Source: Bacilli bacterium (GTDB lineage Bacteria; Bacillota_I; Bacilli_A; RF39; UBA660). Taken from it: 64,000 nt of DNA. The stretch is from the NCBI GenBank assembly GCA_017634385.1, contig JAGBNN010000001.1:7433-71432 (forward strand), given 5' to 3'. The notes beneath the pieces were generated by a model that worked only from the letters and a program-made list of their open reading frames with translations, ran no database searches and was not told the origin of the DNA. How positions within the stretch are numbered: the stretch's first letter is position 1; every line of letters begins with the position of its first letter. Below are positions 17,281 to 24,744 of this stretch, in pieces. The position numbers and the translations under genes were made by a program.

Positions 17281-18358
17281 AATTTGCGGTACATTCAAGT
17301 GTATCTATTTTTTTACAATTATCTCCATCTTTATTGTATCCCTCTGGACAAGAATATTCAGTTACTTTATTTACTATTTTCATGCACCAGTTATTATAAT
17401 ACATTTCATCGCCTTCCATTGAACATTGTCTAATACTTGCATCTTCTCCACCTGTTTTAGTTATACATTTTCCATAATATAATATTGATCCATTTGGACA
17501 TACTTCTTTTGTAGTTGGTGAGACAACATTTTCTTTATTACAAGTTGCTCCTCCTTCGTTTGGTGTACAACCTTCTGGACATGTATATGGTTCTTTCCAA
17601 TTAGCTTTTAATGTTATATTTTTTTCTATTTTAGTATCATTTGTCATTACATTTCCTGTTTCATCCATCCAACCTCTAAATACAAATCCAATTTTTGTTT
17701 TCTTTGGTGTTGGAAACAATAAAGTACTTCCCTTATTTATTGTTATACTACCTATCTTTTCAGTTGTATCTGTGTCAAATGATATAGTTACTTTTTCTTT
17801 ATCAGGTTTAAACCAATATGCATATATTGTTGTATCTTCTTCTATAACTTGATTTTTTAATATAATAAATCCATCTTTATCTACCCAATATAAAAATTTC
17901 CATTCTTCGTGTTCTGGTTGTATTGGTAAAATAACATTTGAGTTTTTTGGAATAATTATATCCTTTATTTTTAAACTTGTACCTGTTTCAAATTTTAATG
18001 TTACTGTTTCAACATTATCATCTCTATAAACTGGTTCTATGACTAAATTTTCAGTTATTTTTAAATTTGGTCTTATCGCTTCCATATCTTCGTTTACCCA
18101 CGATACTAACTTTTTTCCTTCAGGTGGAGTGATTTCTGGAAGTTTCTCTATTACATTATTATTAACTACTATTGATTTAGTTATTGTTCCTCCTCCAGTA
18201 TTTACTATTACCTGATATTTAGGTTTCATAAAATTTAATACTAAAAATACAATTCCTACTATAAGAGCTACTGTAATTATTCCTATTAAAATAAATAACC
18301 ATATTTTCTTCTTTGGTTTTTCACTATTAGCATCCATTAAATTTTTTTCTTCACTCAT
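17279..18358 (-). CDS. membrane-anchored InlB-repeat surface protein with Cys-rich tail
   Basis: 359 aa. Residues 1-20 are cytoplasmic, and residues ~20-43 form the single membrane anchor (IWLFILIGIITVALIVGIVF). Three InlB/Listeria-Bacteroides-type beta-grasp repeats follow at ~50-110, ~115-180 and ~185-250, each ending in a W-x-x or YWF/NW motif (LVSWVNEDME, FLYWVDKDG, FRGWMDETG). The last ~100 residues contain ten cysteines in CPEG / CPNG / CMK spacing, which suggests disulfide knots or metal binding. It is outside-facing. Ligand unknown. It is divergent from the SIS-domain gene upstream. Confidence 0.75.
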   Translation of the reverse strand: MSEEKNLMDANSEKPKKKIWLFILIGIITVALIVGIVFLVLNFMKPKYQVIVNTGGGTITKSIVVNNNVIEKLPEITPPEGKKLVSWVNEDMEAIRPNLKITENLVIEPVYRDDNVETVTLKFETGTSLKIKDIIIPKNSNVILPIQPEHEEWKFLYWVDKDGFIILKNQVIEEDTTIYAYWFKPDKEKVTISFDTDTTEKIGSITINKGSTLLFPTPKKTKIGFVFRGWMDETGNVMTNDTKIEKNITLKANWKEPYTCPEGCTPNEGGATCNKENVVSPTTKEVCPNGSILYYGKCITKTGGEDASIRQCSMEGDEMYYNNWCMKIVNKVTEYSCPEGYNKDGDNCKKIDTLECTAN

Positions 18359-18420
18359 AATAACCTCCTATTATTATTTTAATAGTATTATATATAAATT
18401 TTTTTGTAAATATTTTTTTG

Positions 18421-18448
18421 TTTACTTTACACTTAAATGTGTTATTAT
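18421..18448 (+). promoter_or_regulatory. possible promoter of the SIS-domain gene
   Basis: TTTACT (18421-18426), 16 bp, TATTAT (18443-18448), 25 bp ahead of the ATG at 18473. The -35 is weak. Confidence 0.4.
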
Positions 18449-18472
18449 AAATATAAAGAGGTGTATGATTTG

Positions 18473-19462
18473 ATGATAAAGAATGAAATATATGACCAAC
18501 CTGATATTGCTAGAAAAGTTTCGAATACTAAAATTCCTGATTTAGGAAAATATAAAAAAATCTTTATAATAGCAAATGATTATTCATATAATTCAGGACT
18601 TGTTGGAAAATATTTAATTGAAAAATATAGAGATATTCCTGTAGATGTAGAATATTCATCTGAATTTCTATCTAAAAAAGCTTTTTTGAATGAAGATACA
18701 CTTGTTATGACTATTTCTCATAATAGTAATGAAAGTATAGAAAAAATTAATAATATTGCTAAAGATAATGGATGTGATACATTAGGTATATTTAATAATA
18801 TTGATAATCTTGTTTCTAGTAAATTTGATAATATTATTTATACTGGTATTGATGAAGATTCTATTATAAGCGGATATACCGCTCAATTAGAAGTATTAGC
18901 AATGATGGCTTGTAGTCTTGCTAAAAATAATAGTAATGTTAAAAATTTGAAAGAAATAACTAGATTTTTAATAGATATAAAAAGATTACCATTATCAATA
19001 AAACAAGTATTAGATTTAAATGAAACTTTTATAGAAATTGCTAATGATATTTATGATAAGAAAAATATATTTGTTATTGGTAAAGGAATAGATTATGCTA
19101 CTTCTAAAGAAGGTGCATTAAAATTAAAAGAAATTGCTCATGTTCCTTGTGAAGCTCTTACTTCTGAAGAATTAAAAACATCTTTAGTGGACACTGACAA
19201 TTCTGTTATTGGTATCATTTCTAACAATGATAATAAAGATTCTACTATAAATCGTTTAAATAAACTAAAATCTACTGGTGCTAATGTAATTTATATTACA
19301 AATAGAGGTGTTGAAGAAGATGGTAATTTTTATACAAAAAAAATTGTATTGCCTGAGACTAGTCCTTTACTTCAACCAATTGTTAATTCAATTGCATTAC
19401 AGTTAATCGCATATAATATTTCTTTATTAGATAAACCTAAAGATTTAAAAAAAGAGTTTTAA
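18473..19462 (+). CDS. SIS-domain sugar-phosphate isomerase/deaminase (GlmS isomerase-like, no glutaminase domain)
   Basis: Two SIS domains, 329 aa. The start at 18473 has AGAGGTG ahead; the upstream in-frame ATG at 18437 has no site. The first SIS domain shows LVMTISHNSNES (GlmS ISQSGET-like phosphate loop). The second shows FVIGKGIDYATSKEGALKLKEIAHV, close to the GlmS EGALKLKE motif. The C-terminus DKPKDLKKEF resembles the GlmS D-x-P-x-x-L-x-K tail that closes the active site. The N-terminal glutamine amidotransferase domain is absent, so it probably acts on amino-sugar or fructosamine phosphates (AgaS/FrlB-like) or uses ammonia. Substrate unknown. Confidence 0.78.
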   Translation: MIKNEIYDQPDIARKVSNTKIPDLGKYKKIFIIANDYSYNSGLVGKYLIEKYRDIPVDVEYSSEFLSKKAFLNEDTLVMTISHNSNESIEKINNIAKDNGCDTLGIFNNIDNLVSSKFDNIIYTGIDEDSIISGYTAQLEVLAMMACSLAKNNSNVKNLKEITRFLIDIKRLPLSIKQVLDLNETFIEIANDIYDKKNIFVIGKGIDYATSKEGALKLKEIAHVPCEALTSEELKTSLVDTDNSVIGIISNNDNKDSTINRLNKLKSTGANVIYITNRGVEEDGNFYTKKIVLPETSPLLQPIVNSIALQLIAYNISLLDKPKDLKKEF

Positions 19463-19474
19463 TAACTCTTTTTT
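19447..19474. terminator. bidirectional terminator
   Basis: AAAAAAGAGTT...AACTCTTTTTT hairpin spanning the overlapping stop codons of the convergent genes ending at 19462 and 19459. Confidence 0.85.
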
Positions 19475-19992
19475 ATATACTCTATTATTTCATCTGATGT
19501 ATTAAATACTTTGCATAAATTATTAAAATCATATTTATTTGATACATTATTATATATCTTATTAAACATGTTTATTAAATCATTATAAAAACCATTTATA
19601 TTAAACATAATTATCTCTTTGTTATGAATACCTGTTCTTTTTTCTTCAAGTAAACAAATAAATTCAGATAAAGTCCCATATGATCCTGGAAGTAATAATA
19701 TTACATCAGATAATTCACCTAATAATCTATTACTTTCTTCTAGAGATTTTACCATATGTACTTCATCTAATTCTAGACTATTTAATTCATCTTTATACAT
19801 TTCATAACAAACGCCTATTACTTTTCTATTATTATTTTTAAAAGAATTATAACAAATACCCATTAATCCTCTATTAGCACATCCAAATACTAATTCATTT
19901 TTTTTTGCTAATTCTTCAGTTAAATATTTTGTTACTATCTTATATTCATCATTTATTTCTTCACTAGATGAACAACTTATAAATATCTTCAT
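19459..19992 (-). CDS. LOG-family Rossmann nucleotide-binding protein
   Basis: 177 aa, typical of short LOG/lysine-decarboxylase-like proteins, some of which are nucleoside-monophosphate phosphoribohydrolases. Visible motifs are CANRGLMG near residue 40 and LLPGSYGTLSEF near residue 103. The latter is the PGGxGTxxE active-site motif with the second Gly changed to Ser. The start was placed at ATG 19992, six bases after AGGTG; a GTG three codons upstream is less likely. It overlaps the convergent SIS gene by 4 bp. Activity is uncertain because of the motif change. Confidence 0.7.
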   Translation of the reverse strand: MKIFISCSSSEEINDEYKIVTKYLTEELAKKNELVFGCANRGLMGICYNSFKNNNRKVIGVCYEMYKDELNSLELDEVHMVKSLEESNRLLGELSDVILLLPGSYGTLSEFICLLEEKRTGIHNKEIIMFNINGFYNDLINMFNKIYNNVSNKYDFNNLCKVFNTSDEIIEYIKKSY

Positions 19993-20058
19993 ATACTTCA
20001 CCTACTCTGATTATATCATAAATATTTATGACATTATAAAAAAATTTTTATTATATAT

Positions 20059-20079
20059 CATAACCAGGCGGGTCATAGG
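20059..20079 (+). other. inverted fragment of tRNA(CAT)
   Basis: The plus strand reads CATAACCAGGCGGGTCATAGG. The adjacent minus-strand tRNA(CAT) reads CATAACCGGGCGGTCATAGG from anticodon to T-arm, so they differ by one substitution and one insertion. Confidence 0.5.
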
Positions 20080-20082
20080 CAT

Positions 20083-20104
20083 AAAAAAAACAGGTTTCCC
20101 TGTT
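20083..20104 (-). terminator. terminator of tRNA-Ile2/tRNA-Leu unit
   Basis: Minus-strand AACAGG-GAAA-CCTGTT followed by a T run. Confidence 0.85.
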
Positions 20105-20114
20105 ATATACTTAT

Positions 20115-20199
20115 TGGTGCAGGTGAAGGGACTTGAACCCCCACCCCGTAAGGGACTAGATCCTAAGTCTAGCGCGTCTGCCAATTTCGCCACACCTGC
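20115..20199 (-). tRNA. tRNA-Leu(TAG)
   Basis: 85 nt class II tRNA with CCA. The acceptor GCAGGTG pairs with CACCTGC, the anticodon loop is CTTAGGA (TAG), and there is a long variable arm. Confidence 0.95.
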
Positions 20200-20210
20200 A
20201 CAAATAAAAA

Positions 20211-20287
20211 TGGTGGACCCTATAGGACTCGAACCTATGACCGCCCGGTTATGAGCCGGATGCTCTAACCAACTGAGCTAAGGGTCC
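20211..20287 (-). tRNA. tRNA(CAT), probably tRNA-Ile2 (lysidine)
   Basis: 77 nt with CCA. The acceptor GGACCCT pairs with AGGGTCC, and the anticodon loop is CTCATAA. The acceptor and GGCTCATAACC anticodon arm resemble the Bacillus tRNA-Ile2 read after TilS lysidine modification, rather than elongator tRNA-Met. Elongator Met cannot be fully excluded. Confidence 0.9.
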
Positions 20288-20345
20288 ATGACTACTTAAT
20301 ATTATCATAATATTTTTAAATTTTCAATATATTTTTTCATTTTTT

Positions 20346-20774
20346 TTAATTTTCTATATTTTTTATTATTACTTTGGGATATTTTTTCTTAAAAATTGTT
20401 AGAGCATCCTGTTCACAATACAATTCAACCTTACTGATAATTGCATTATTTATATCATTATCTAACTCATTATACATATAATTTTCTTTTAGATTTTCTA
20501 TATATTCTTCTTTTAAACTTTCTATTCCATCATTAAAACTTTCATTATTAAATGAATAATATTCTTTTATTGAATTATTTATATATACTTTTTTTATATT
20601 ATATTCATATGAAGCAAATGTTGCCATTTTTAATTTAAAATTACCTAAATCTAAATTTTCATTTTTAAAATCTAATTCATAATAATTATTATATTCATTA
20701 AATACTGGTATTTCAGTTGAATAAGTGTTTATTGGAATTAAAAAAAATATCAAAAATACAATAATTTTTTTCAT
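20346..20774 (-). CDS. small exported protein of unknown function
   Basis: 142 aa from the ATG at 20774, placed five bases after AGGTGA. MKKIIVFLIFFLIPINTYS is a clear signal peptide, with cleavage probably near residue 19-21. The mature part is acidic and Asn/Tyr-rich (NEYNNYYELDFKNENLDLGN), with one cysteine and no recognised domain. It lies just upstream (in transcription order downstream) of uppS with a 35-bp gap, so it may be in the uppS transcript. Function unknown. Confidence 0.6.
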   Translation of the reverse strand: MKKIIVFLIFFLIPINTYSTEIPVFNEYNNYYELDFKNENLDLGNFKLKMATFASYEYNIKKVYINNSIKEYYSFNNESFNDGIESLKEEYIENLKENYMYNELDNDINNAIISKVELYCEQDALTIFKKKYPKVIIKNIEN

Positions 20775-20818
20775 ATACATCACCTATTATATTTTCGACA
20801 TTTTTCTATATATTATTC

Positions 20819-21523
20819 TTATTTTTTAGCATTTCCAAATCTTCTATCTCTTTTATTAAAAGCCAATATAGCATCATCAAAATCTTCTTTAGAAAAATCT
20901 GGAAATTTTGTTTCTGGAAAATAAAATTCTGCATAAGAAACTTCCCATAATAAGAAATTACTTAATCTAAGTTCTCCACTTGTTCTTATCATAAAATCTA
21001 CATCAGGTAGATCTTGATATAAATATTTTTTATATGTTTCTTCAGTAATATCTTCTGGTTTTACTCCTGCTTCTATTATTTTTTTAGTAGCGTCTACTAT
21101 TTCTGCTCTTCCTCCATAATTTAGACAAACATTAAATACTCCACCTGTATTATTTTTTGTCATTTCAGTAAGTTTATCTCTTGCTTCTATTACCTTTTTA
21201 GGAAGTAGTTCATCTCTTCCAGAAAATACTACTTTTATGTTATTTTTCATAAAGAAATCTTTATCTTTTTTAAACATCATTACGAATAAATCCATTAAAT
21301 GATCTACTTCTGCTTTATCTCTTTTAAAATTTTCTGTAGAAAATACATATACGCTTAAGTATTTTATTCCTTTAGAAAATATATATGTTCCTAATTCTTT
21401 TAAATTTTTAAATCCTGCATCATGTCCCTTTGTTCTTGGAAGATTTCTTTCTTTTGCCCATCTTCCATTACCATCTACGATGATAGCAACATGATTTGGT
21501 AATTTTAAACCTGTATAATCCAT
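20819..21523 (-). CDS. uppS: isoprenyl transferase (undecaprenyl diphosphate synthase)
   Basis: Cis-prenyltransferase making the C55 lipid carrier for peptidoglycan and surface glycans, 234 aa. Motifs in order are HVAIIVDGNGRWAKER (catalytic Asp and GNGR phosphate loop, residues ~11-26), RTKGHDAGFKNLKE, YLSVYVFSTENFKR, LNYGGRAEI, and DFMIRTSGELRLSNFLLWE (Mg/IPP site). The usual following gene cdsA is not present here. A lipid-carrier role fits the sugar-transfer cluster later in the window. Confidence 0.94.
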   Translation of the reverse strand: MDYTGLKLPNHVAIIVDGNGRWAKERNLPRTKGHDAGFKNLKELGTYIFSKGIKYLSVYVFSTENFKRDKAEVDHLMDLFVMMFKKDKDFFMKNNIKVVFSGRDELLPKKVIEARDKLTEMTKNNTGGVFNVCLNYGGRAEIVDATKKIIEAGVKPEDITEETYKKYLYQDLPDVDFMIRTSGELRLSNFLLWEVSYAEFYFPETKFPDFSKEDFDDAILAFNKRDRRFGNAKK

Positions 21524-21553
21524 ATTTTCACCTCACACTAATTATATCATTTA

Positions 21554-21583
21554 AAAATAAAAAAGAGAATATTATTCCTCTTT
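21554..21583 (-). terminator. terminator of the coiled-coil gene
   Basis: Minus-strand AAAGAGG...CTCTTT with a TTTTTATT tail, overlapping the stop codon region of the gene ending at 21572. Confidence 0.65.
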
Positions 21584-22021
21584 CATTTGTAAAACTAAAT
21601 TTAATGTGTCTTCTATTATTCCTTTTACTTCTTCAATACTATCTATTTTTTCTTCTTTAGAAGTATTTACACTTTTATTTTTTCTTTCATCATTTTTTAA
21701 TTTTTTCTTTAATTCTTCTATTTTTTCATTTAATTTTTTTTCTTTTTTAAATTGTTCTAAAAAGCATTCTAATATAACTTTTCTAGCATGTTTTTGATTT
21801 ATATCATCTTCTTGATTTTGTTGTTTTGCTAATTCTTTCATATCTTTTACAAGATTATAATTTTCTTCCATTTTTGTATGTGCAGTTTCTAATTCAATTA
21901 ATGCACTATAATATTCGTAACTATGATGAACATTAGCATACTCATTCATATATTTAGCGTCTATTTTTGATTCTGCTGGTTCAAACTTTCTTGTTTGTTT
22001 TCTATATTCTTTTCTTGTCAT
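21572..22021 (-). CDS. hypothetical charged helical protein
   Basis: 149 aa, very rich in Lys and Glu, with no signal peptide or membrane segment. Residues ~10-75 are helical with aromatic residues (KYMNEYANVHHSYEYYSAL). Residues ~85-125 are a strongly charged coiled coil (KKEKKLNEKIEELKKKL), and the C-terminus is an amphipathic helix. No family recognised. The start follows GGGAGATGTAAT. Confidence 0.55.
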   Translation of the reverse strand: MTRKEYRKQTRKFEPAESKIDAKYMNEYANVHHSYEYYSALIELETAHTKMEENYNLVKDMKELAKQQNQEDDINQKHARKVILECFLEQFKKEKKLNEKIEELKKKLKNDERKNKSVNTSKEEKIDSIEEVKGIIEDTLNLVLQMKEE

Positions 22022-22074
22022 TATTACATCTCCCGTGATATATAATTTAACATAATATAAGGGTTATGTAAAGT

Positions 22075-22317
22075 TTAATTATTTAATTTTTTTATTGTTT
22101 GTGATATTTTACTTGCTGTTATATTTTCTTTTTTATACCAGCCAAATTCAACCATATTATCATATGTATTTGCCTGTGAGGTTAAAATTGTATTTAAATC
22201 TTCTTTTAAGAGCTCTCTTATATCCACATTAGAACTTTCTAATGTACCATGAACATATACTTCTGTAGTACTTTTTAATACTAATAAATAGTTATTCATT
22301 ATTAATTGATCATTCAT
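22075..22317 (-). CDS. CotF-family (spore coat F-like) protein
   Basis: 80 aa. The C-terminal half, NMVEFGWYKKENITASKIS, matches the Coat_F signature (M-x-x-x-GWY followed by a helix with spaced K/Q residues). The N-terminal helices (YLLVLKSTTEVYVHGTLES) match the short clostridial form. Coat_F proteins are ferritin-like helical bundles found in spore coats, but also in non-sporulating Bacillota. The gene overlaps its upstream partner by 8 bp, so the two are translationally coupled. Whether this organism sporulates cannot be told from this window. Confidence 0.72.
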   Translation of the reverse strand: MNDQLIMNNYLLVLKSTTEVYVHGTLESSNVDIRELLKEDLNTILTSQANTYDNMVEFGWYKKENITASKISQTIKKLNN

Positions 22318-22501
22318 TTGATTTTTCCTCCAACTTATTAATTAGATATTCTTTTATTTTTTTATGAATATTTAATTCTGATTTCATAAAATTAATTAAA
22401 TTTTCATCTTCTAAATTATTTATTGATTCTTCTAATATTTGTATAATATTACTTTCATGACCTACTGCATCTTCCATATATAACAATTCTTTTTGTGTCA
22501 T
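22310..22501 (-). CDS. small CotF-associated helical protein
   Basis: 63 aa from the ATG at 22501, eight bases after GGAGG; an upstream in-frame ATG would start before the ribosome site. MTQKELLYMEDAVGHESNII and the following two helices resemble the short 'spore coat' proteins that accompany Coat_F genes in clostridia. The next gene's start codon lies within its last codons. It is probably the helical partner of the CotF-like protein. Confidence 0.62.
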   Translation of the reverse strand: MTQKELLYMEDAVGHESNIIQILEESINNLEDENLINFMKSELNIHKKIKEYLINKLEEKSNE

Positions 22502-22625
22502 ATTATTTTCCTCCTTGTTATTAATATGACTTTTTATTTCTTTTTTATACATGTATTTTACTTTTAGAATTGGTTTTAGTTTTTATAAATTACTATTTGT
22601 GATATTATTAATATAGGTGAAGTAT

Positions 22626-22868
22626 ATGGATAGAACATTTTTTATTACTGATGAAAACAATAATAAAATAGAATGTGAAATTTTACATTGTTTCAAAGAT
22701 AACGATAAAAATTTTATCATTTATAGTGATGGTAGTATTAATGAAGATGGCTCTAAAGAAGTTTTATCTAGTAAATTTATAATTGAAAATAATAAGATTA
22801 CTCTACTTCCTATTGAAGATGATGAATGGGAAATAGTTGATAAAGAATGGAGTAAAATTTATGAATAA
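22626..22868 (+). CDS. DUF1292 family protein
   Basis: 80 aa from the ATG at 22626 (AGGTGA six bases ahead). Its beta-rich pattern fits the DUF1292/YrzB family of Bacillota: FFITDENNNKIECEILHCF, a central NFIIYSDGS, then LLPIEDDEWEIVDKEW. The family function is unknown. The stop overlaps the ATG of the lytic-transglycosylase-like gene by 8 bp, so the two are translationally coupled. Confidence 0.72.
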   Translation: MDRTFFITDENNNKIECEILHCFKDNDKNFIIYSDGSINEDGSKEVLSSKFIIENNKITLLPIEDDEWEIVDKEWSKIYE

Positions 22869-24042
22869 GTTTATGCTTAGAGCTAATTATAAAACTACAC
22901 ATAATATAAATTATTGTGATTCTTATGATTTATTTGTTAATGGTATTAGAGTTAGAACTATTACTGGTAAAGAAGCTTCTGATTTAGAAAAAAATGTTAT
23001 TAGAAATAACATTGAAGAAACTAAAACCAAACATGGATTATTTATTTATGATCAAAAATTTATTAAAAACAATGTAAGAATACCTTCTAAATATGTAAAA
23101 AGAGATAATAAATATGGTAAAGTTGTGGCAGTCGCTACTCCACTTGTTATTATGGGTCTTTTATCAATTTTAAGTTCTAATAAAAAAATAGATACTAAAG
23201 CGGATACTCCTTCATATGAAACAGTAATTGAAGTAGATGATGATATGAAAGAAATATCAAGCAACGAAACACAAGAAGTAAATGTATATGAATCTAATGA
23301 ATCATCATTAGAAGAATTACCTAATCTTGATTTTATATATCAAGATAATAATTTTAATGAGAAAAATAAATTTACTTTTGAATGGGAAGATATTTCTAAC
23401 TTACAATATTCAGATGAATTTTTATACGAATCATATTTATCCCCTTATATTGAAAATTCATCTAAAAAATGTGGTGAAGATAAAGTGTTAATAGCCGCTA
23501 TAGTAGCTGCTGAAAATAAATTTGGAGTTAAAAATGATTCTGGTATTGGTGGACATGGTAGAATGCAAACGGAACACATATGGGATGGAAATGAAGTAAC
23601 ATATTTTAATCATAATACTAATTCTTGGGATAGTAAATTAATAAATATAAATGATGTTGATAATAATGATGAAATTGGTATTGATACTGGTTGTATGATT
23701 TTTAACAGTTATTATAATTATTTTTATAGTAACTATACACTTGATGATAAAGATTGTTTAATTGTATCATTATTTGCTTACAATAAAGGTATTGGTAGTG
23801 GTATGGATGCTCTTTCATATTCACACAATCAAGAAAATGACACTTATGATATTAATAAAGCAATTTCTTATTTTAAAAATTTAGGTTATGGTGATGATGA
23901 TTATTTAGAACATGTATTAAGTGGTATTCCAGATGAAACTGTATTAACAATGAAAACCTTTGATGGTGTTGAACATCAAATACTTATTGATAATTTAAAA
24001 TATAATAAAAACGAAGAATTAAATAATTCTCCAGTATTATAA
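22861..24042 (+). CDS. membrane protein with lysozyme-fold (SLT/lytic transglycosylase-like) domain
   Basis: 393 aa starting at ATG 22861, inside the end of the DUF1292 gene. Residues 1-80 are basic and probably cytoplasmic (LFVNGIRVRTITGKEASDLE). Residues ~85-103 form one membrane helix (VVAVATPLVIMGLLSILSS). An acidic linker leads to a lysozyme-like domain at ~205-355. This domain has VLIAAIVAAENKFGV (candidate catalytic Glu), GRMQTEHIWDG, and FAYNKGIGSGMDAL, the pattern of SLT/murein transglycosylases. It is predicted to cut peptidoglycan outside the membrane. The long cytoplasmic N-terminus is unusual for that class. Confidence 0.75.
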   Translation: MNKFMLRANYKTTHNINYCDSYDLFVNGIRVRTITGKEASDLEKNVIRNNIEETKTKHGLFIYDQKFIKNNVRIPSKYVKRDNKYGKVVAVATPLVIMGLLSILSSNKKIDTKADTPSYETVIEVDDDMKEISSNETQEVNVYESNESSLEELPNLDFIYQDNNFNEKNKFTFEWEDISNLQYSDEFLYESYLSPYIENSSKKCGEDKVLIAAIVAAENKFGVKNDSGIGGHGRMQTEHIWDGNEVTYFNHNTNSWDSKLININDVDNNDEIGIDTGCMIFNSYYNYFYSNYTLDDKDCLIVSLFAYNKGIGSGMDALSYSHNQENDTYDINKAISYFKNLGYGDDDYLEHVLSGIPDETVLTMKTFDGVEHQILIDNLKYNKNEELNNSPVL

Positions 24043-24067
24043 AAAGAAGTCTTATGACTTCTTTTTT
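24041..24067. terminator. bidirectional terminator
   Basis: AAAAAGAAGTC-TTAT-GACTTCTTTTTT hairpin between convergent genes. Confidence 0.88.
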
Positions 24068-24686
24068 AATTTAAATCTTGCACTTCTTTAGATAATTTTT
24101 TAAATATATCATCTGTATAATATTGTCTATCATATAATATAAATGAATCTGATGCATTTTTTATTTGTGAAATAATTTCATTTGCAAGTTCTTCAGGGAA
24201 ATATTTAGCATCTTCCTTAGCATTTTCTATATCTAATTTTCCATTCATATCATATATTTTAGCTTGTAAATCACTTTCTAATTTACTAACTTGGAATGCA
24301 AATTTTGCTTCTTTAGTTTCTTGTTTTGTAGCTTCTTGTAATAAATCTAATATTTCTTCTTGTTTAATTAATCCATCTGTAATTTTTGTTATTGTTTCAA
24401 TAGCTTGTGCTTGTCTTTCTTCTTTTGTTGGATAATCTCTTGTAGTAAATTCTTTTAATGACACTTTTTCTAATTCTTTAATAGTTATCATTTTTAAAGT
24501 TTTATACATATCTAAATTAAGATTATATTCATCATTAATTGCACTTGCTAAAACTACTGTTCCATAAACATGTTCTGCTACTGATTCCAATCTATCACTA
24601 GATATTTCTAATTCAATCCATCCTGTTCTTATTACCTCTTTTAACTTATTTGCTGCTAAATAAAAGTTAATTATATTTTTATTCAT
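24066..24686 (-). CDS. degenerate HD-domain (YfbR/HD_3-like) protein, probable pseudoenzyme
   Basis: 206 aa with the overall layout of HD_3 nucleotidases: KLKEVIRTGW, then SDRLESVAEHVYGTVVLA (first His kept). The next metal motif, normally H-D/E-L-x-E-I, reads IKELEKVSLKEFT here, so the second His and the following GD are lost. The later C-D-K-x-E-x-D helix reads VSKLESDLQAK, losing one Asp. With most metal ligands gone it is probably not a phosphohydrolase. It may have become a binding or regulatory protein. The reading frame is intact and preceded by GAGGGATAAT, so it is not an obvious pseudogene. Confidence 0.72.
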   Translation of the reverse strand: MNKNIINFYLAANKLKEVIRTGWIELEISSDRLESVAEHVYGTVVLASAINDEYNLNLDMYKTLKMITIKELEKVSLKEFTTRDYPTKEERQAQAIETITKITDGLIKQEEILDLLQEATKQETKEAKFAFQVSKLESDLQAKIYDMNGKLDIENAKEDAKYFPEELANEIISQIKNASDSFILYDRQYYTDDIFKKLSKEVQDLN

Positions 24687-24744
24687 ATTATCCCTCGCTC
24701 TCTAAATTTATTTTATCAAATAAAATAAAATTTGTCTAGATTGC

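Noticed and set aside
24066..24686. Active 5'-nucleotidase (YfbR-like)
   Set aside because: Metal ligands in the HD motif and a later Asp are missing, so catalysis is unlikely.
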